DNA of 64,000 nucleotides from an uncultured Paracoccaceae bacterium (GCA_913060475.1 CAJXSD010000007.1:52338-116337), one strand, 5' to 3'; counted from the stretch's first letter, positions 44,352 through 54,020 are shown. Program-made: numbers and translations. The notes: generated by a model not told the origin, from the letters alone.

Positions 44352-45290
44352 TTGGCCAGAACACACAGCCAAGAGGATGACTATGTCACACCCATCAAGC
44401 GATTGGTGAGTGCTGTTTTGGTTTTGGTTATGGTGGCCATATTCGTCATATGGCGCATCGACAGCCCCCGCGTCGAACGGTTTCGCGCCCAGATGATCGA
44501 CCGGTTCGTACCCAGTTTCGAATGGGCCATGGCCCCGGTGACCGGTATGGTCAATCTGGTCCGTGATTTTCGCAGCTATCAGGCGCTATACGAACAAAAT
44601 CAGGAACTGCGCCGCGAATTACAACAGATGAAGAGCTGGCGCGAAGCCGCATTGCAGTTAGAACAAGAAAACGCGCGTCTGCTGGATTTGAACAAACTGC
44701 GGCTGGATCCCAAACTGACCCATGTCAGCGGCATTGTCATTGCCGACAGTGGTTCCCCGTTTCGACAATCTGTATTGCTGAACGTCGGCAAACGCGATGG
44801 CATTCAGGATGGTTGGGCCGCGATGGATGGCTTGGGGCTGGTGGGGCGCATTTCGGGGGTGGGCGAAAAAACGTCCCGTGTGATATTGCTGACCGATACC
44901 TACAGCCAAATTCCCGTGGTCATCCAACCCTCGGGGCAGCGGGCCTTTGTCATTGGCGACAACACTGCCGCGCCCCCTGTCGATTTCATCGAGGATCCGG
45001 ACCAGGTGCGCGCGGGCGACCGCATTGTGACATCAGGCGATGGCGGCATTTTGCCCGCCGGTTTGATCGTGGGCCAACTGGCGGTTGACCCAAACGGACG
45101 GCTGCGCACGCGGTTGTCGGCCGATTACGAACGCCTAGAATTTTTGCGCGTCTTGCGTGACTATGGCACCGTGCGCATTGATGATACGGGCGATTTGATC
45201 ATTCCCGAAACGCTGTTTACCACACCACCGGCCCCCCCAGCCCCACCGCCCGAGGCAGCACCAACCCCGCAAGAGGCCTCAGATGGCTGA
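44352..45290 (+). CDS. mreC: Rod-shape-determining protein MreC
   Basis: A bitopic membrane protein linking MreB to the periplasmic elongasome. The 312-residue protein starts at a TTG codon (AAAGGACGGG lies just upstream), has one membrane helix at about residues 16-36 (LVSAVLVLVMVAIFVIWRI), a coiled coil (QALYEQNQELRRELQQMKSW), and the MreC beta-barrel domain (RDGIQDGWAAMDGLGLVGR, GDRIVTSGDGGILPAGLIVG). The C-terminal tail is rich in Pro and Ala. Confidence 0.94.
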   Translation: MARTHSQEDDYVTPIKRLVSAVLVLVMVAIFVIWRIDSPRVERFRAQMIDRFVPSFEWAMAPVTGMVNLVRDFRSYQALYEQNQELRRELQQMKSWREAALQLEQENARLLDLNKLRLDPKLTHVSGIVIADSGSPFRQSVLLNVGKRDGIQDGWAAMDGLGLVGRISGVGEKTSRVILLTDTYSQIPVVIQPSGQRAFVIGDNTAAPPVDFIEDPDQVRAGDRIVTSGDGGILPAGLIVGQLAVDPNGRLRTRLSADYERLEFLRVLRDYGTVRIDDTGDLIIPETLFTTPPAPPAPPPEAAPTPQEASDG

Positions 45291-45822
45291 GCCGCGGGCA
45301 TCGGGCGTCTGGAAACTGCGCGCCACCTTTGTGGGGTTGACCATGGTGTTGCTGTTTGTGCGTTTGCTGCCCTTGCAAACCACACCCACCACAATCAGTG
45401 GCCCCGACATCATTATGGCGCTGATTTTTTACCTTAGCCTGCAGCGTCCCGATGCTGTTCCATCGGTGCTGATCGGGGCCGTCATCCTGATTGAGGATAT
45501 GTTTTTACAACGCCCCCCCGGATTGATGGCCGCCCTGATCATTTTGGCGTCCGCCTGGTTGAAGCTGACGGGCATCCAGACCCAGGATCGCAACTGGATC
45601 AAAGATTGGTGGATGGCCACAGTGGCGATGGTTGCAACAACGGTTGTGATGCGGATTGTGCTGACCCTGGCTTTGGTGCCGCGGCCGCCTGTGCTGTTGC
45701 ATTACACACAGCTGTTGTCAACGATCTTGGTGTTTCCAATCGTGGCCTTTGTCGCGTATTATGTGTTGCAAATCCGCCCCGAAACCGCCCTTGATCGTGA
45801 CAAACACCGAGGCCTGTCATGA
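45283..45822 (+). CDS. mreD: Rod-shape-determining protein MreD
   Basis: A 179-residue inner-membrane protein with about five hydrophobic segments, matching MreD by size, topology and position. It overlaps mreC by 8 nt and mrdA by 4 nt, suggesting translational coupling. The sequence itself is weakly conserved, as usual for MreD; IMALIFYLSLQRPDAVPSVL is the recognisable part. Confidence 0.88.
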   Translation: MAEPRASGVWKLRATFVGLTMVLLFVRLLPLQTTPTTISGPDIIMALIFYLSLQRPDAVPSVLIGAVILIEDMFLQRPPGLMAALIILASAWLKLTGIQTQDRNWIKDWWMATVAMVATTVVMRIVLTLALVPRPPVLLHYTQLLSTILVFPIVAFVAYYVLQIRPETALDRDKHRGLS

Positions 45823-47765
45823 AACGAACCCCTGCAGAAACGGCCACAAACTGGCGCAAACTGACCCGCCGCGGGTTGCTGATCGGTGGGGTGCAGGTCG
45901 GGTTCGCCGGTGTCTTGGCCTGGCGGATGCAGGATTTGCAGGTCGACCAAGCCGATCAATACCGTTTGCTGGCTGATGAAAATCGCATCAACGTGCGCCT
46001 GATCCCCCCGGCGCGGGGCGAAATATATGACCGCAACGGCGTGATCTTGGCCAAAAACGAACCCAGTTATCGCATCACAATCATCCCCGAGGATGCGGGC
46101 GATATTGACCATGTTTTGCGCAAACTGGGGTATCTGGTGTACCTCAGCGACGATGACATCAAACGCATCAAAACCGAGGCCAAGCGCTCTGCCCCGTTTT
46201 TGCCGGTCACCGTGTTAAACCGTGTGACCTGGGATGATATTTCCCGCGTTGCCGTCAATTCACCCGCCCTGCCCGGCATCGCAACCGAAGTGGGTCTGTC
46301 CCGCCAATATCCATTGGAAAAAAACTTTGCCCATGTGGTGGGCTATGTCGGGCCCGTCAGTGAACGCGATCTGCAGCGGTCTGAGGACCCCGATCCATTG
46401 CTGCGGATCCCGCGGTTTCAAATCGGCAAAGTGGGGGTCGAGGCTAAATACGAAACCACCCTGCGCGGGCGTGCCGGCGCAAAACGGGTCGAGGTCAACG
46501 CATTAGGCCGTGTTATGCGCGAATTGGACCGCCGCGAAGGCACCGCTGGCGCAAACCTGCAATTAACGATTGATGCAAAATTGCAGGCCTATACCACCGC
46601 ACGTCTGGGCAGCGAAAGCGCATCTGTCGTGGTGATGGATTGCACCAATGGGGACATCCTGTCGATTGCATCGGTTCCGGGCTATGACCCCAATAAATTT
46701 GTGCGCGGCATTTCCTATGCCGACTATGGCATGTTACGGGACAATGACCATCGCCCGCTGGCATCAAAAACCGTCCAAGACGCCTATCCCCCTGGGTCCA
46801 CATTCAAAATGGTCACGGTGCTGGCCGCACTTGAGGCGGGGTTAATCACGCCCAAGGAAACATTTTATTGCCCCGGCCATTTCGACGTGTCGGGACGCCG
46901 GTTCCATTGTTGGAAATCCGGCGGCCACGGCAACGTCGACCTTGAGGCATCACTGCGTGAAAGCTGCGATGTCTATTACTATGAATTGGCGGTCAAGGTG
47001 GGCATTGACGTCATTTCCGACATGGCGTTTCGGTTGGGATTGGGCATCAGCCACGACATTCCGATGTCTGCGGTGACATCAGGTCTGATCCCGACCCGCG
47101 ACTGGAAAGAACGCGTGCGGGGCACCGATTGGGTGGTGGGTGACACGGTGAACGCGTCGATTGGGCAGGGTTTTGTATCGTCATCCCCCCTGCAATTGGC
47201 GGTCATGACGGCGCGATTGGCCAGTGGCAAGATGATTAACCCCCGATTGGTCAAATCTATCGATGGTGTCCCGCAGGGTGATGCCAGCACATTTGCAGAC
47301 ATGGGAATTAACGAAAACAACCTACGCTTTGTCCGGCGTGCGATGTTTGCCGTCAGCAATGATCGCAAAGGCACCGCCTATGGGTCGCGTATTATCGATG
47401 ACGCCTATCGGCTGGCGGGCAAAACCGGCACCAGTCAGGTCCGCAACATCACCGAGGCAGAGCGCCGACAAGGTGTCACATCAAACGCCGATTTGCCATG
47501 GAACCGCCGCGACCATGCATTGTTTGTGAACTATGCCCCCTTTGACAACCCCAAAATTGCGGTGGCAACAGTGGTCGAACATGGCGGTGGCGGATCTGCG
47601 GCAGCGGCCCCCATCGGGCGCGATATTACATTGCAGGCGCTTTATGGGGGCACCCCGCCGCTCTCGGCCTATCCCGCCAAAGACCGCGCCCGCATCGCAA
47701 AACAGCAAGAGGATATTGCCGCCATCCTGCCCACAATTGAAATTGAAACGCAGGACCGCGCATGA
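45819..47765 (+). CDS. mrdA: Penicillin-binding protein 2 (elongasome transpeptidase)
   Basis: The transpeptidase that cross-links peptidoglycan during cell elongation. The 648-residue protein has an N-terminal membrane anchor, a dimerisation domain (about 60-230) and a transpeptidase domain with SxxK motif STFK (Ser327, Lys330), the SxD-type motif ESCD and KTG in LAGKTGTSQVR. It overlaps mreD and rodA by 4 nt each, the usual partner arrangement with the RodA glycosyltransferase. Confidence 0.96.
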   Translation: MKRTPAETATNWRKLTRRGLLIGGVQVGFAGVLAWRMQDLQVDQADQYRLLADENRINVRLIPPARGEIYDRNGVILAKNEPSYRITIIPEDAGDIDHVLRKLGYLVYLSDDDIKRIKTEAKRSAPFLPVTVLNRVTWDDISRVAVNSPALPGIATEVGLSRQYPLEKNFAHVVGYVGPVSERDLQRSEDPDPLLRIPRFQIGKVGVEAKYETTLRGRAGAKRVEVNALGRVMRELDRREGTAGANLQLTIDAKLQAYTTARLGSESASVVVMDCTNGDILSIASVPGYDPNKFVRGISYADYGMLRDNDHRPLASKTVQDAYPPGSTFKMVTVLAALEAGLITPKETFYCPGHFDVSGRRFHCWKSGGHGNVDLEASLRESCDVYYYELAVKVGIDVISDMAFRLGLGISHDIPMSAVTSGLIPTRDWKERVRGTDWVVGDTVNASIGQGFVSSSPLQLAVMTARLASGKMINPRLVKSIDGVPQGDASTFADMGINENNLRFVRRAMFAVSNDRKGTAYGSRIIDDAYRLAGKTGTSQVRNITEAERRQGVTSNADLPWNRRDHALFVNYAPFDNPKIAVATVVEHGGGGSAAAAPIGRDITLQALYGGTPPLSAYPAKDRARIAKQQEDIAAILPTIEIETQDRA

Positions 47766-48913
47766 GTTATCTTGAGTATCGCGTCCGAACCGTTCCCACC
47801 GGGTTTCGCAAAATCCTGTATTTCAACTGGGGTCTGTTGTTGCTGATTTTGGCCGCTGCGGCGGTTGGGTTTATCATGCTGTTTTCAGTGGCCGGCGGGT
47901 CCATGACCCCATGGGCCGACCCCCAGATCAAACGTTTTCTGATCGGGTTGATCGGCATGTTTATCATCGCCATGATCCCCATTTGGTTTTGGCGAAACGT
48001 CTCTGGCGTGGCCTATCTGATGTCGCTGGGGTTATTGGTGTTTGTGGAACTGTTCGGCACCACAGGAATGGGCGCGCAGCGGTGGATTGATTTGGGGTTC
48101 ATGCGGTTGCAACCGTCAGAATTTGCAAAAATCACTTTGGTTATGGTGATGGCCGCATATTACGATTGGCTGCCTGCTGACCGGGTGTCAAAACCGCTTT
48201 GGGTGATCATTCCGGTTATTTTGATCTTGGTCCCTGTGGCGCTGGTGTTGAAACAACCCGATTTGGGCACATCCCTGCTGTTGTTGATTGCGGGGGCAAC
48301 GGTGATGTTTGTCGCGGGCCTGCACTGGGCCTACTTTGCGACGGTGATTGCGGCGGGCGTTGGCGCGATTTTCGCCGTATTCCAAAGCCGTGGAACAGAC
48401 TGGCAATTGCTGAAAGATTACCAATACCGCCGCATCGACACATTTCTGGATCCCGCCAGTGACCCATTGGGCGCAGGATACCACATCACGCAATCCAAAA
48501 TCGCCCTGGGGTCCGGCGGCTGGGCCGGCCGCGGATTTATGCAGGGCACCCAAACGCGTCTGAATTTCCTGCCCGAAAAACACACCGATTTCATTTTCAC
48601 CACCATCGCCGAAGAATTCGGGTTTGTGGGCGGCATATCATTACTGGTCATCTATGTGTTGATCGTTCTGTTTTGCCTTGCCTCGGCGATGAAAACGCGG
48701 GATCGGTTTTCATCGATCCTTATCATCGGCATTGCCATGACATTTTTCCTGTTCTTTGCGGTGAACATGTCTATGGTCATGGGGCTTGCGCCTGTGGTTG
48801 GGGTGCCCCTGCCCTTGGTCAGTTATGGCGGATCTGCGATGTTGGTTTTATTGGGGGCCTTTGGTCTGGTCCAATCTGCCCATATTCACCGCCCGAGAGG
48901 AGTGTCAAAGTGA
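47762..48913 (+). CDS. rodA: Peptidoglycan glycosyltransferase RodA
   Basis: A SEDS-family polytopic membrane protein (383 residues, about ten membrane helices) that polymerises lipid II with PBP2. Conserved parts are the GAQRWIDLGFMRLQPSEFAK region, KQPDLGTSLLLLIAG, and the catalytic-loop motif LPEKHTDFIFTTIAEEFGFVGG. The C-terminal helices end in GVPLPLVSYGGSAMLVLLGA. It overlaps mrdA and the following dehydrogenase by 4 nt. Confidence 0.96.
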   Translation: MSYLEYRVRTVPTGFRKILYFNWGLLLLILAAAAVGFIMLFSVAGGSMTPWADPQIKRFLIGLIGMFIIAMIPIWFWRNVSGVAYLMSLGLLVFVELFGTTGMGAQRWIDLGFMRLQPSEFAKITLVMVMAAYYDWLPADRVSKPLWVIIPVILILVPVALVLKQPDLGTSLLLLIAGATVMFVAGLHWAYFATVIAAGVGAIFAVFQSRGTDWQLLKDYQYRRIDTFLDPASDPLGAGYHITQSKIALGSGGWAGRGFMQGTQTRLNFLPEKHTDFIFTTIAEEFGFVGGISLLVIYVLIVLFCLASAMKTRDRFSSILIIGIAMTFFLFFAVNMSMVMGLAPVVGVPLPLVSYGGSAMLVLLGAFGLVQSAHIHRPRGVSK

Positions 48914-49848
48914 CCATCAACGTTTTATTCGCCGCTGGCAGCGAACGGTTTGACCTGTATCGCCCGCATTTGGAACAGGGTTTGGCCGACGCCGGTATTG
49001 CCGCCAATCTGACCACCGACGCGGCCCCGGATCAGGTGGATTATATCATCTATGCCCCGGATTCCACCCTGCGCGATTTTACGCCCTATACACGGTGCAA
49101 AGCCGTTTTGAACCTATGGGCCGGGGTCGAAGCCATTGTCGGGAATGACACGCTGACGCAACCCTTGGCCCGTATGGTTGATCATGGCCTGACCCAAGGT
49201 ATGATTGAATGGGTCACTGGCCACACCCTGCGCCATCATTTGGGGATGGACATTCACATTCACGGCCAAGACGGCCATTGGCGCAGCGAAATCCCCGCGC
49301 CACCCTTGGCCGCGGAACGGTCGGTGACGATTTTGGGGCTGGGCGCATTGGGCGCAGCCTGCGCCAAGGCGTTGGTGGGTTTGGGGTTCAACGTGTCGGG
49401 TTGGTCAAATTCCCCCAAAACGATTGAGGGCGTCACATGCTATCACGGGGCACACCAGCTGAGTAACGCGCTGAAAGGTGCGGAAATCGTCATTTTGTTG
49501 CTGCCCGCCACACCGCAGACGGAAAACACGCTGAACGCGGAAACCCTGTCCCATCTGGCGCGCGGCGCGGTGCTGATTAACCCCGGTCGGGGACCATTGA
49601 TTGACGACGCCGCATTGCTGGCCGCACTGGACAGTGGGCAGGTGGGCCATGCCACTTTGGACGTGTTCCGCGTGGAACCCCTGCCCGCCGATGATCCCTA
49701 TTGGGCGCATCCAAACGTGACCGTTGTCCCGCACAAAGCATCAGAAACACGGCCCCATACGGCCGCCCAAGTGATCGTTGAAAACATCCGCCGCGGACAG
49801 TCTGGATTGCCGTTTTTGCATCTGGTTGATCGCACCGCAGGATATTGA
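48910..49848 (+). CDS. Glyoxylate/hydroxypyruvate reductase (GhrA-like D-2-hydroxyacid dehydrogenase)
   Basis: An NAD(P)H-dependent 2-ketoacid reductase of 312 residues. The GTG start at 48910 overlaps the rodA stop (GTGA). The cofactor motif is TILGLGALGAACAKAL, followed by the catalytic pattern LINPGRGPLIDDAAL, DVFRVEPLPADDPYW and HKASETRP (His/Glu/Arg). No fused domain. It rides at the end of the cell-shape operon, where it has no obvious role in wall synthesis. Confidence 0.9.
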   Translation: MTINVLFAAGSERFDLYRPHLEQGLADAGIAANLTTDAAPDQVDYIIYAPDSTLRDFTPYTRCKAVLNLWAGVEAIVGNDTLTQPLARMVDHGLTQGMIEWVTGHTLRHHLGMDIHIHGQDGHWRSEIPAPPLAAERSVTILGLGALGAACAKALVGLGFNVSGWSNSPKTIEGVTCYHGAHQLSNALKGAEIVILLLPATPQTENTLNAETLSHLARGAVLINPGRGPLIDDAALLAALDSGQVGHATLDVFRVEPLPADDPYWAHPNVTVVPHKASETRPHTAAQVIVENIRRGQSGLPFLHLVDRTAGY

Positions 49849-49923
49849 TCGCGCGCAGGTCGTGCACCTTGTCAATGGACCCATTTTCTGAAATGGTCGC
49901 GCCAACAATCTGTACGAGGTCCC

Positions 49924-50583
49924 ATGTCTGTCATCACGTTCGTTCGTCACGGCCAAGCCAATTCAAACGCCACAACAGAAGAAGACTATGACCGCCTGTC
50001 CGATCTGGGGCGGCAACAGGCACAATGGCTGGGCCAGTTGTGGGATGACAGCGAAATGGCCTTTGATGCGGCGTTTTCGGGCACCTTGACGCGCCAGATT
50101 GATACGTTGGACCTGTTAGACGTCAAACGCGCCCCAGCGGCGCAACGTGATGAACGGTTGAACGAAATTCAGTACCACAATTTGGTCGCCTGCATGGAAC
50201 AACAATTCAACATGCCCCTACCCGCCGAAGGCACAGGGTTTATCGACCATTTCCACACGACCTTTGAAAAATGGGAACAGGGCGAAATTCAATCCCCCCC
50301 GGAAACATGGGACAATTATGAAACCCGCGTGCAGACCCTGTTGGATGATCTGCGCCACGCGGGTCAGAACGTCTTGGCCGTGACCTCAGGTGGCATTGTC
50401 GCCATGGCGCTGGCGCAGGCCTTGGGCGTTGGACGCACTGTATTGGTGAAATTCCTGCTAGAGGGGGTCAACACAGGCGTCACACAGCTGCATTATTTAC
50501 ACGGGTCTTGGCACATCAAACAATTCAATGCGGTGCCACATCTGGAAATATCGCAACGGCTGGACAAACGGACATATTATTAA
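49924..50583 (+). CDS. Histidine phosphatase family protein
   Basis: A 219-residue phosphoglycerate-mutase-like phosphatase. The catalytic RHGQ is at residues 8-11 (FVRHGQANSN), a second Arg in SGTLTRQIDT, an Asp/Glu region in RDERLNEIQY and the second catalytic His probably replaced or shifted in LAVTSGGIVAMAL, where one would expect SHGG. If Ser-Gly-Gly truly replaces His, activity may be altered. The substrate is unknown. It precedes the saccharopine dehydrogenase pair on the same strand. Confidence 0.85.
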   Translation: MSVITFVRHGQANSNATTEEDYDRLSDLGRQQAQWLGQLWDDSEMAFDAAFSGTLTRQIDTLDLLDVKRAPAAQRDERLNEIQYHNLVACMEQQFNMPLPAEGTGFIDHFHTTFEKWEQGEIQSPPETWDNYETRVQTLLDDLRHAGQNVLAVTSGGIVAMALAQALGVGRTVLVKFLLEGVNTGVTQLHYLHGSWHIKQFNAVPHLEISQRLDKRTYY

Positions 50584-50621
50584 CCACCCCCCCTGCGGGG
50601 CCGACAGGATCAGGCAATCAC

Positions 50622-51707
50622 ATGACAGAGCATCCCACACAAACGCACCTATGGGTTCGCGCCGAACAACGCGCAAACGAAGACCGCGTCGGTCTGACCC
50701 CGCAGGGCGCCAAAACATTGATCGATGCAGGCCTGCGCGTCAGCGTCGAGGCCAGCAAAACCCGCATCATTCCGATCGAAGAATATGCCGCCGCAGGATG
50801 TGACATCGTGGCCGAAAATTCGTGGCCCAACGCGCCGGCAGACGCCATTATTTTCGGGCTTAAGGAACTGCCCGAGGATGGCACCCCCCTGACCCACCGC
50901 CACATCATGTTTGGCCATGCGTATAAAGGCCAGTATTCTGGCCAAATCCTGTTACAACGGTTCAAGGCCGGCGGTGGCACATTGTATGATCTGGAATATC
51001 TGTTGGATGATACGGGCAGGCGCGTTGCGGCATTCGGGTATTGGGCGGGCTTTGCCGGTGCGGCTGTGACGCTGATGGCATGGATCGCCCAGCAACGTGG
51101 TGCTGCGCCTTGCGGCCCTGTTTCGGCCTATGCCAACAAAACCTTGCTGCTGGATAATCTGGCGCAATCGCTGAATGCCGTGACTTCGGATCGCCCCAGT
51201 GCCATTGTGATTGGCGCATTGGGTCGCGTGGGCACCGGTGCCGCCGATCTGTGTCAGGCCATGGGGATCACGGTCACCAAATGGGACATGGCCGAAACCG
51301 CCAGCGGCGGGCCGTTTCCCGAAATTTTGGACCATGATTTGTTTTTCAACTGCATTCTGGCCCGCCCCGGCACGCCCGTATTCGTGCCACGCGATGCAAT
51401 GAACGCGCCGCGCAGATTGACCGCAATCGGTGACATCGCCTGTGACCCCGACAGTGATTACAACCCCATTCCCGTCTATGACCGCGCCACCACATGGGCC
51501 GCGCCGGTCAATCGTGTGGCGACAGATCCCGTTTTGGACGTCATGGCCATCGACAACCTGCCATCCCTGCTGCCACTGGAAAGTTCGCAAGACTATGCCG
51601 CGCAGCTGTTGCCCACATTGCAAAACCTGCCCAAAATCGATGAAAATCCGGTTTGGACCGGCGCAAAATCGACATTCGACACACATGTAAACGAGGTATC
51701 ATTATGA
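50622..51707 (+). CDS. Saccharopine dehydrogenase (lysine-forming type, Lys1-like)
   Basis: A 361-residue enzyme from MTEHPTQTHLWVRAEQRANE. It has the Lys1/alanine-dehydrogenase-like fold: LTPQGAKTLIDAGLRVSVE, FGLKELPEDGTPL, FGHAYKGQ (catalytic Lys and His region), YDLEYLLDDTGRRVAAFGYW, IGALGRVGTGAADL as the dinucleotide site. It interconverts lysine plus 2-oxoglutarate and saccharopine. It overlaps by 4 nt a Lys9-like gene; in roseobacters such a pair is reported to degrade lysine, which I consider more likely than lysine synthesis. Confidence 0.88.
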   Translation: MTEHPTQTHLWVRAEQRANEDRVGLTPQGAKTLIDAGLRVSVEASKTRIIPIEEYAAAGCDIVAENSWPNAPADAIIFGLKELPEDGTPLTHRHIMFGHAYKGQYSGQILLQRFKAGGGTLYDLEYLLDDTGRRVAAFGYWAGFAGAAVTLMAWIAQQRGAAPCGPVSAYANKTLLLDNLAQSLNAVTSDRPSAIVIGALGRVGTGAADLCQAMGITVTKWDMAETASGGPFPEILDHDLFFNCILARPGTPVFVPRDAMNAPRRLTAIGDIACDPDSDYNPIPVYDRATTWAAPVNRVATDPVLDVMAIDNLPSLLPLESSQDYAAQLLPTLQNLPKIDENPVWTGAKSTFDTHVNEVSL

Positions 51708-52846
51708 CCATTCATTGGTGCGGCACAGGCCTGTCCGCCATTCCCGGCCTTCGCCGTTTGATCGAACAAAAACACGACGTCCATGTCTGGAACCGCACAA
51801 TCGACAAAGCGCAGGCGGCCGTTGGCGATCTGACGCAAAACATCTCGGCCTTTGACAAGGCGGCCCTGGACCGCGTGTTACAGGCGGGGGATGTGGTGGT
51901 GTCCATGCTGCCAGGGGATCAACACGTTGGTTTGGCGGAACTGGCCATTTCCAAGGGCGCACATTTCGTCAGTTCATCCTATATCGCGCCCGAAATGCGC
52001 GCATTGGATCAGGCCGCCCGCGATGCCGGTGTCGCATTGGTAAACGAAGTGGGTCTGGACCCCGGCATTGACCATTTGATGGCCCATGATCTGGTCGAAC
52101 GGTATCGCGCGTCTGACGCCTGTGATGCGCAAAATGAACTGACATTCATTTCCTATTGCGGCGGTATCCCCAAAATCCCAAATCCGTTCCGCTATAAATT
52201 CAGCTGGTCGCCATTGGGTGTGCTGCGGGCGCTGAAATCGCCGTCTAAATCCATTCGTAACTTTGAAACACTGGATGTGGCGCGGCCATGGGATGCCATT
52301 TCAACCTATGACGCCCCCTTGCCATCGCCCGAAAGTTTCGAGGTCTATCCAAACCGCGACAGCATTCCATTCATGGCGCAATATCATTTCGACCCGAATT
52401 GGCGTGTCAAGGAATTCGTGCGCGGCACATTGCGCCTGAACGGTTGGGCGCAGGCCTGGGACGGCGTATTTCGCGAAATCGAAACCCTGTCTGGCCCCAC
52501 AGGCGAAGCCCGCCTGAAAGAAATGTCAGACCAGTTCTGGGCCGAAAATGCCTATGACGCAGGCGAACCCGACCGCGTTGTATTGTGCGTGGGCCTCAAG
52601 GCCGAACGCGACGGCCAGACCGTTTGGGATAAAACATGGGTCATGGATGCCTGGGGCGACGACACATCAACCGCAATGGCGCGTTTGGTGTCCTTGCCTG
52701 TGTCCTATGCAATCCAAGGTGTTCTAGCGGGCGACATTCCCGCCGGGGTCCATGCCGCGCCCAGCGATCCCAAATTGGTGGCCGCGTGGTTGGATCAGAT
52801 CAAAACCATCGCCCAGCACATGGAAATGGTCGACCAAACGTCATAA
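51704..52846 (+). CDS. Saccharopine dehydrogenase family protein (glutamate-forming, Lys9-like)
   Basis: A 380-residue oxidoreductase starting MTIHWCGTGLSAIPGLRRLI, a Rossmann fold with a CGTGLSAIPG cofactor loop. Further features are VVVSMLPGDQHVGLAELAIS, HFVSSSYIAPEMRALDQAAR and NEVGLDPGIDHLMAHDLVE, which are characteristic of saccharopine/carboxynorspermidine reductases. Together with the Lys1-like gene it would convert saccharopine to glutamate and aminoadipate semialdehyde. An upstream Met (51653) lies in the previous gene and is discarded. Confidence 0.88.
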   Translation: MTIHWCGTGLSAIPGLRRLIEQKHDVHVWNRTIDKAQAAVGDLTQNISAFDKAALDRVLQAGDVVVSMLPGDQHVGLAELAISKGAHFVSSSYIAPEMRALDQAARDAGVALVNEVGLDPGIDHLMAHDLVERYRASDACDAQNELTFISYCGGIPKIPNPFRYKFSWSPLGVLRALKSPSKSIRNFETLDVARPWDAISTYDAPLPSPESFEVYPNRDSIPFMAQYHFDPNWRVKEFVRGTLRLNGWAQAWDGVFREIETLSGPTGEARLKEMSDQFWAENAYDAGEPDRVVLCVGLKAERDGQTVWDKTWVMDAWGDDTSTAMARLVSLPVSYAIQGVLAGDIPAGVHAAPSDPKLVAAWLDQIKTIAQHMEMVDQTS

Positions 52847-52888
52847 TTTGGGATAGCCGCACACACCATTTGGATAGGATCGCCTAAA

Positions 52889-52938
52889 TTTGCACGGTTC
52901 TTGAACGTTAGGGGATGAAACGTTCTTAACTGTGCAAA
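52889..52938 (+). promoter_or_regulatory. Long imperfect inverted repeat overlapping the leader of the globin-coupled sensor
   Basis: TTTGCAC-G-GTT, then CTT and GAACGTT, on the left (from 52889), pairs with AACGTTC, TT, AAC-T-GTGCAAA on the right (ending 52938). About 17 pairs close on a short A/G-rich loop. The right arm ends at the ribosome site (AAAGGTG) directly before the start codon at 52947. It could be a protein-binding palindrome or an RNA hairpin that hides the ribosome site. Confidence 0.6.
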
Positions 52939-52946
52939 GGTGACAT

Positions 52947-54020
52947 ATGTTTTTTTCAAAACGTCCGATTGGGACATGGGAAATGGTCGAAACGGTCATT
53001 GATGAGGCTTTGGACCAATTCTATAAAATGGTCCAAGACGACGATGAATTGTCACCCTTTATGGTGGGACGCAACACGCAGCGTTTGAAACAAATGCAGC
53101 GCGACCACTGGCAAGCCACGTTTACCAGTGGCTTTAACAGCAGTTATTATGAACGTCTGGGACGGATCGGCACAGCGCATGCCAATGTCAACCTGCCCCC
53201 GCATTTCTTTGTGCGCGGCTATGGTTTCCTGATGGAGGCGCTGATGTGTCGCATGCGCGCCAAAATGCGCGGAAATTCGGCGGCGACCCAGCAGGTCCTA
53301 AAGGAAGTCATCGACATCATCTTCCAAGATTTGTCTGTCGGGATCAAAGTGTATTACGATGTTTTACAAGGTGGCAAGCGCGCAGCTGGCCAAGAGGTTT
53401 TGAACCAGTCTGACGAATTTGCCAGCCGCATGCAGCAATTGGCAGGCGAAGTTCAATCCATCGCCTCGAGTGTCGATCAGATGGATGCCTCAATCTCGAA
53501 TATCACGTTGAATGTGGATGAAACGTCAACTTTTGCGCGCGATGCGTCTGATCGGGCGGATTCGGCGGCGGATTCCATGCGTGCCGTGTCCACCGCATCC
53601 GAAGAAATCGGATCATTTTTGTCGATCATCACGGAAATCGCCGACAAAACCAAGCTCCTGGCCGTGAACGCCGCAATCGAAGCCGCCCGCGCCGGTGACG
53701 CAGGCAAAGGATTCACAGTCGTCGCAGACGAAGTGCGCCAACTGGCCGAGGGAACAGAGGCTGGCGCCAAAGACGTGGCAAACAAGGTCGAAGAAATTCA
53801 ACGCGCCGTTTCAGGTCTGCGCCGCACCATTGAAAGCGTTCAAGAAAGTTTTCAGCACGTGCTGTCGGCCTCGGACAAAATCGCAACCGCTGTCCACCAA
53901 CAAAGTGCAGCCACCCGTGATATGAGCAACCGGATGGGCACCGTCAAAACGGGCATCGAAGATCAAATCCAAGATTTGGAAACTTTGGTCGAAGGTGTTT
54001 ATAGTTCGATGAATTCCTAA
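52947..54020 (+). CDS. Globin-coupled sensor, soluble methyl-accepting chemotaxis protein
   Basis: A 357-residue cytoplasmic chemoreceptor with no membrane helix. Residues about 10-150 are a protoglobin-type globin domain, with a proximal His expected in [17 protein letters not shown]. Residues about 170-350 are the methyl-accepting signalling coiled coil with the hairpin tip [20 protein letters not shown] followed by [20 protein letters not shown]. It would sense oxygen or another heme ligand and talk to CheA/CheW. The ribosome site lies at the end of a long inverted repeat. Confidence 0.92.
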   Translation: MFFSKRPIGTWEMVETVIDEALDQFYKMVQDDDELSPFMVGRNTQRLKQMQRDHWQATFTSGFNSSYYERLGRIGTAHANVNLPPHFFVRGYGFLMEALMCRMRAKMRGNSAATQQVLKEVIDIIFQDLSVGIKVYYDVLQGGKRAAGQEVLNQSDEFASRMQQLAGEVQSIASSVDQMDASISNITLNVDETSTFARDASDRADSAADSMRAVSTASEEIGSFLSIITEIADKTKLLAVNAAIEAARAGDAGKGFTVVADEVRQLAEGTEAGAKDVANKVEEIQRAVSGLRRTIESVQESFQHVLSASDKIATAVHQQSAATRDMSNRMGTVKTGIEDQIQDLETLVEGVYSSMNS

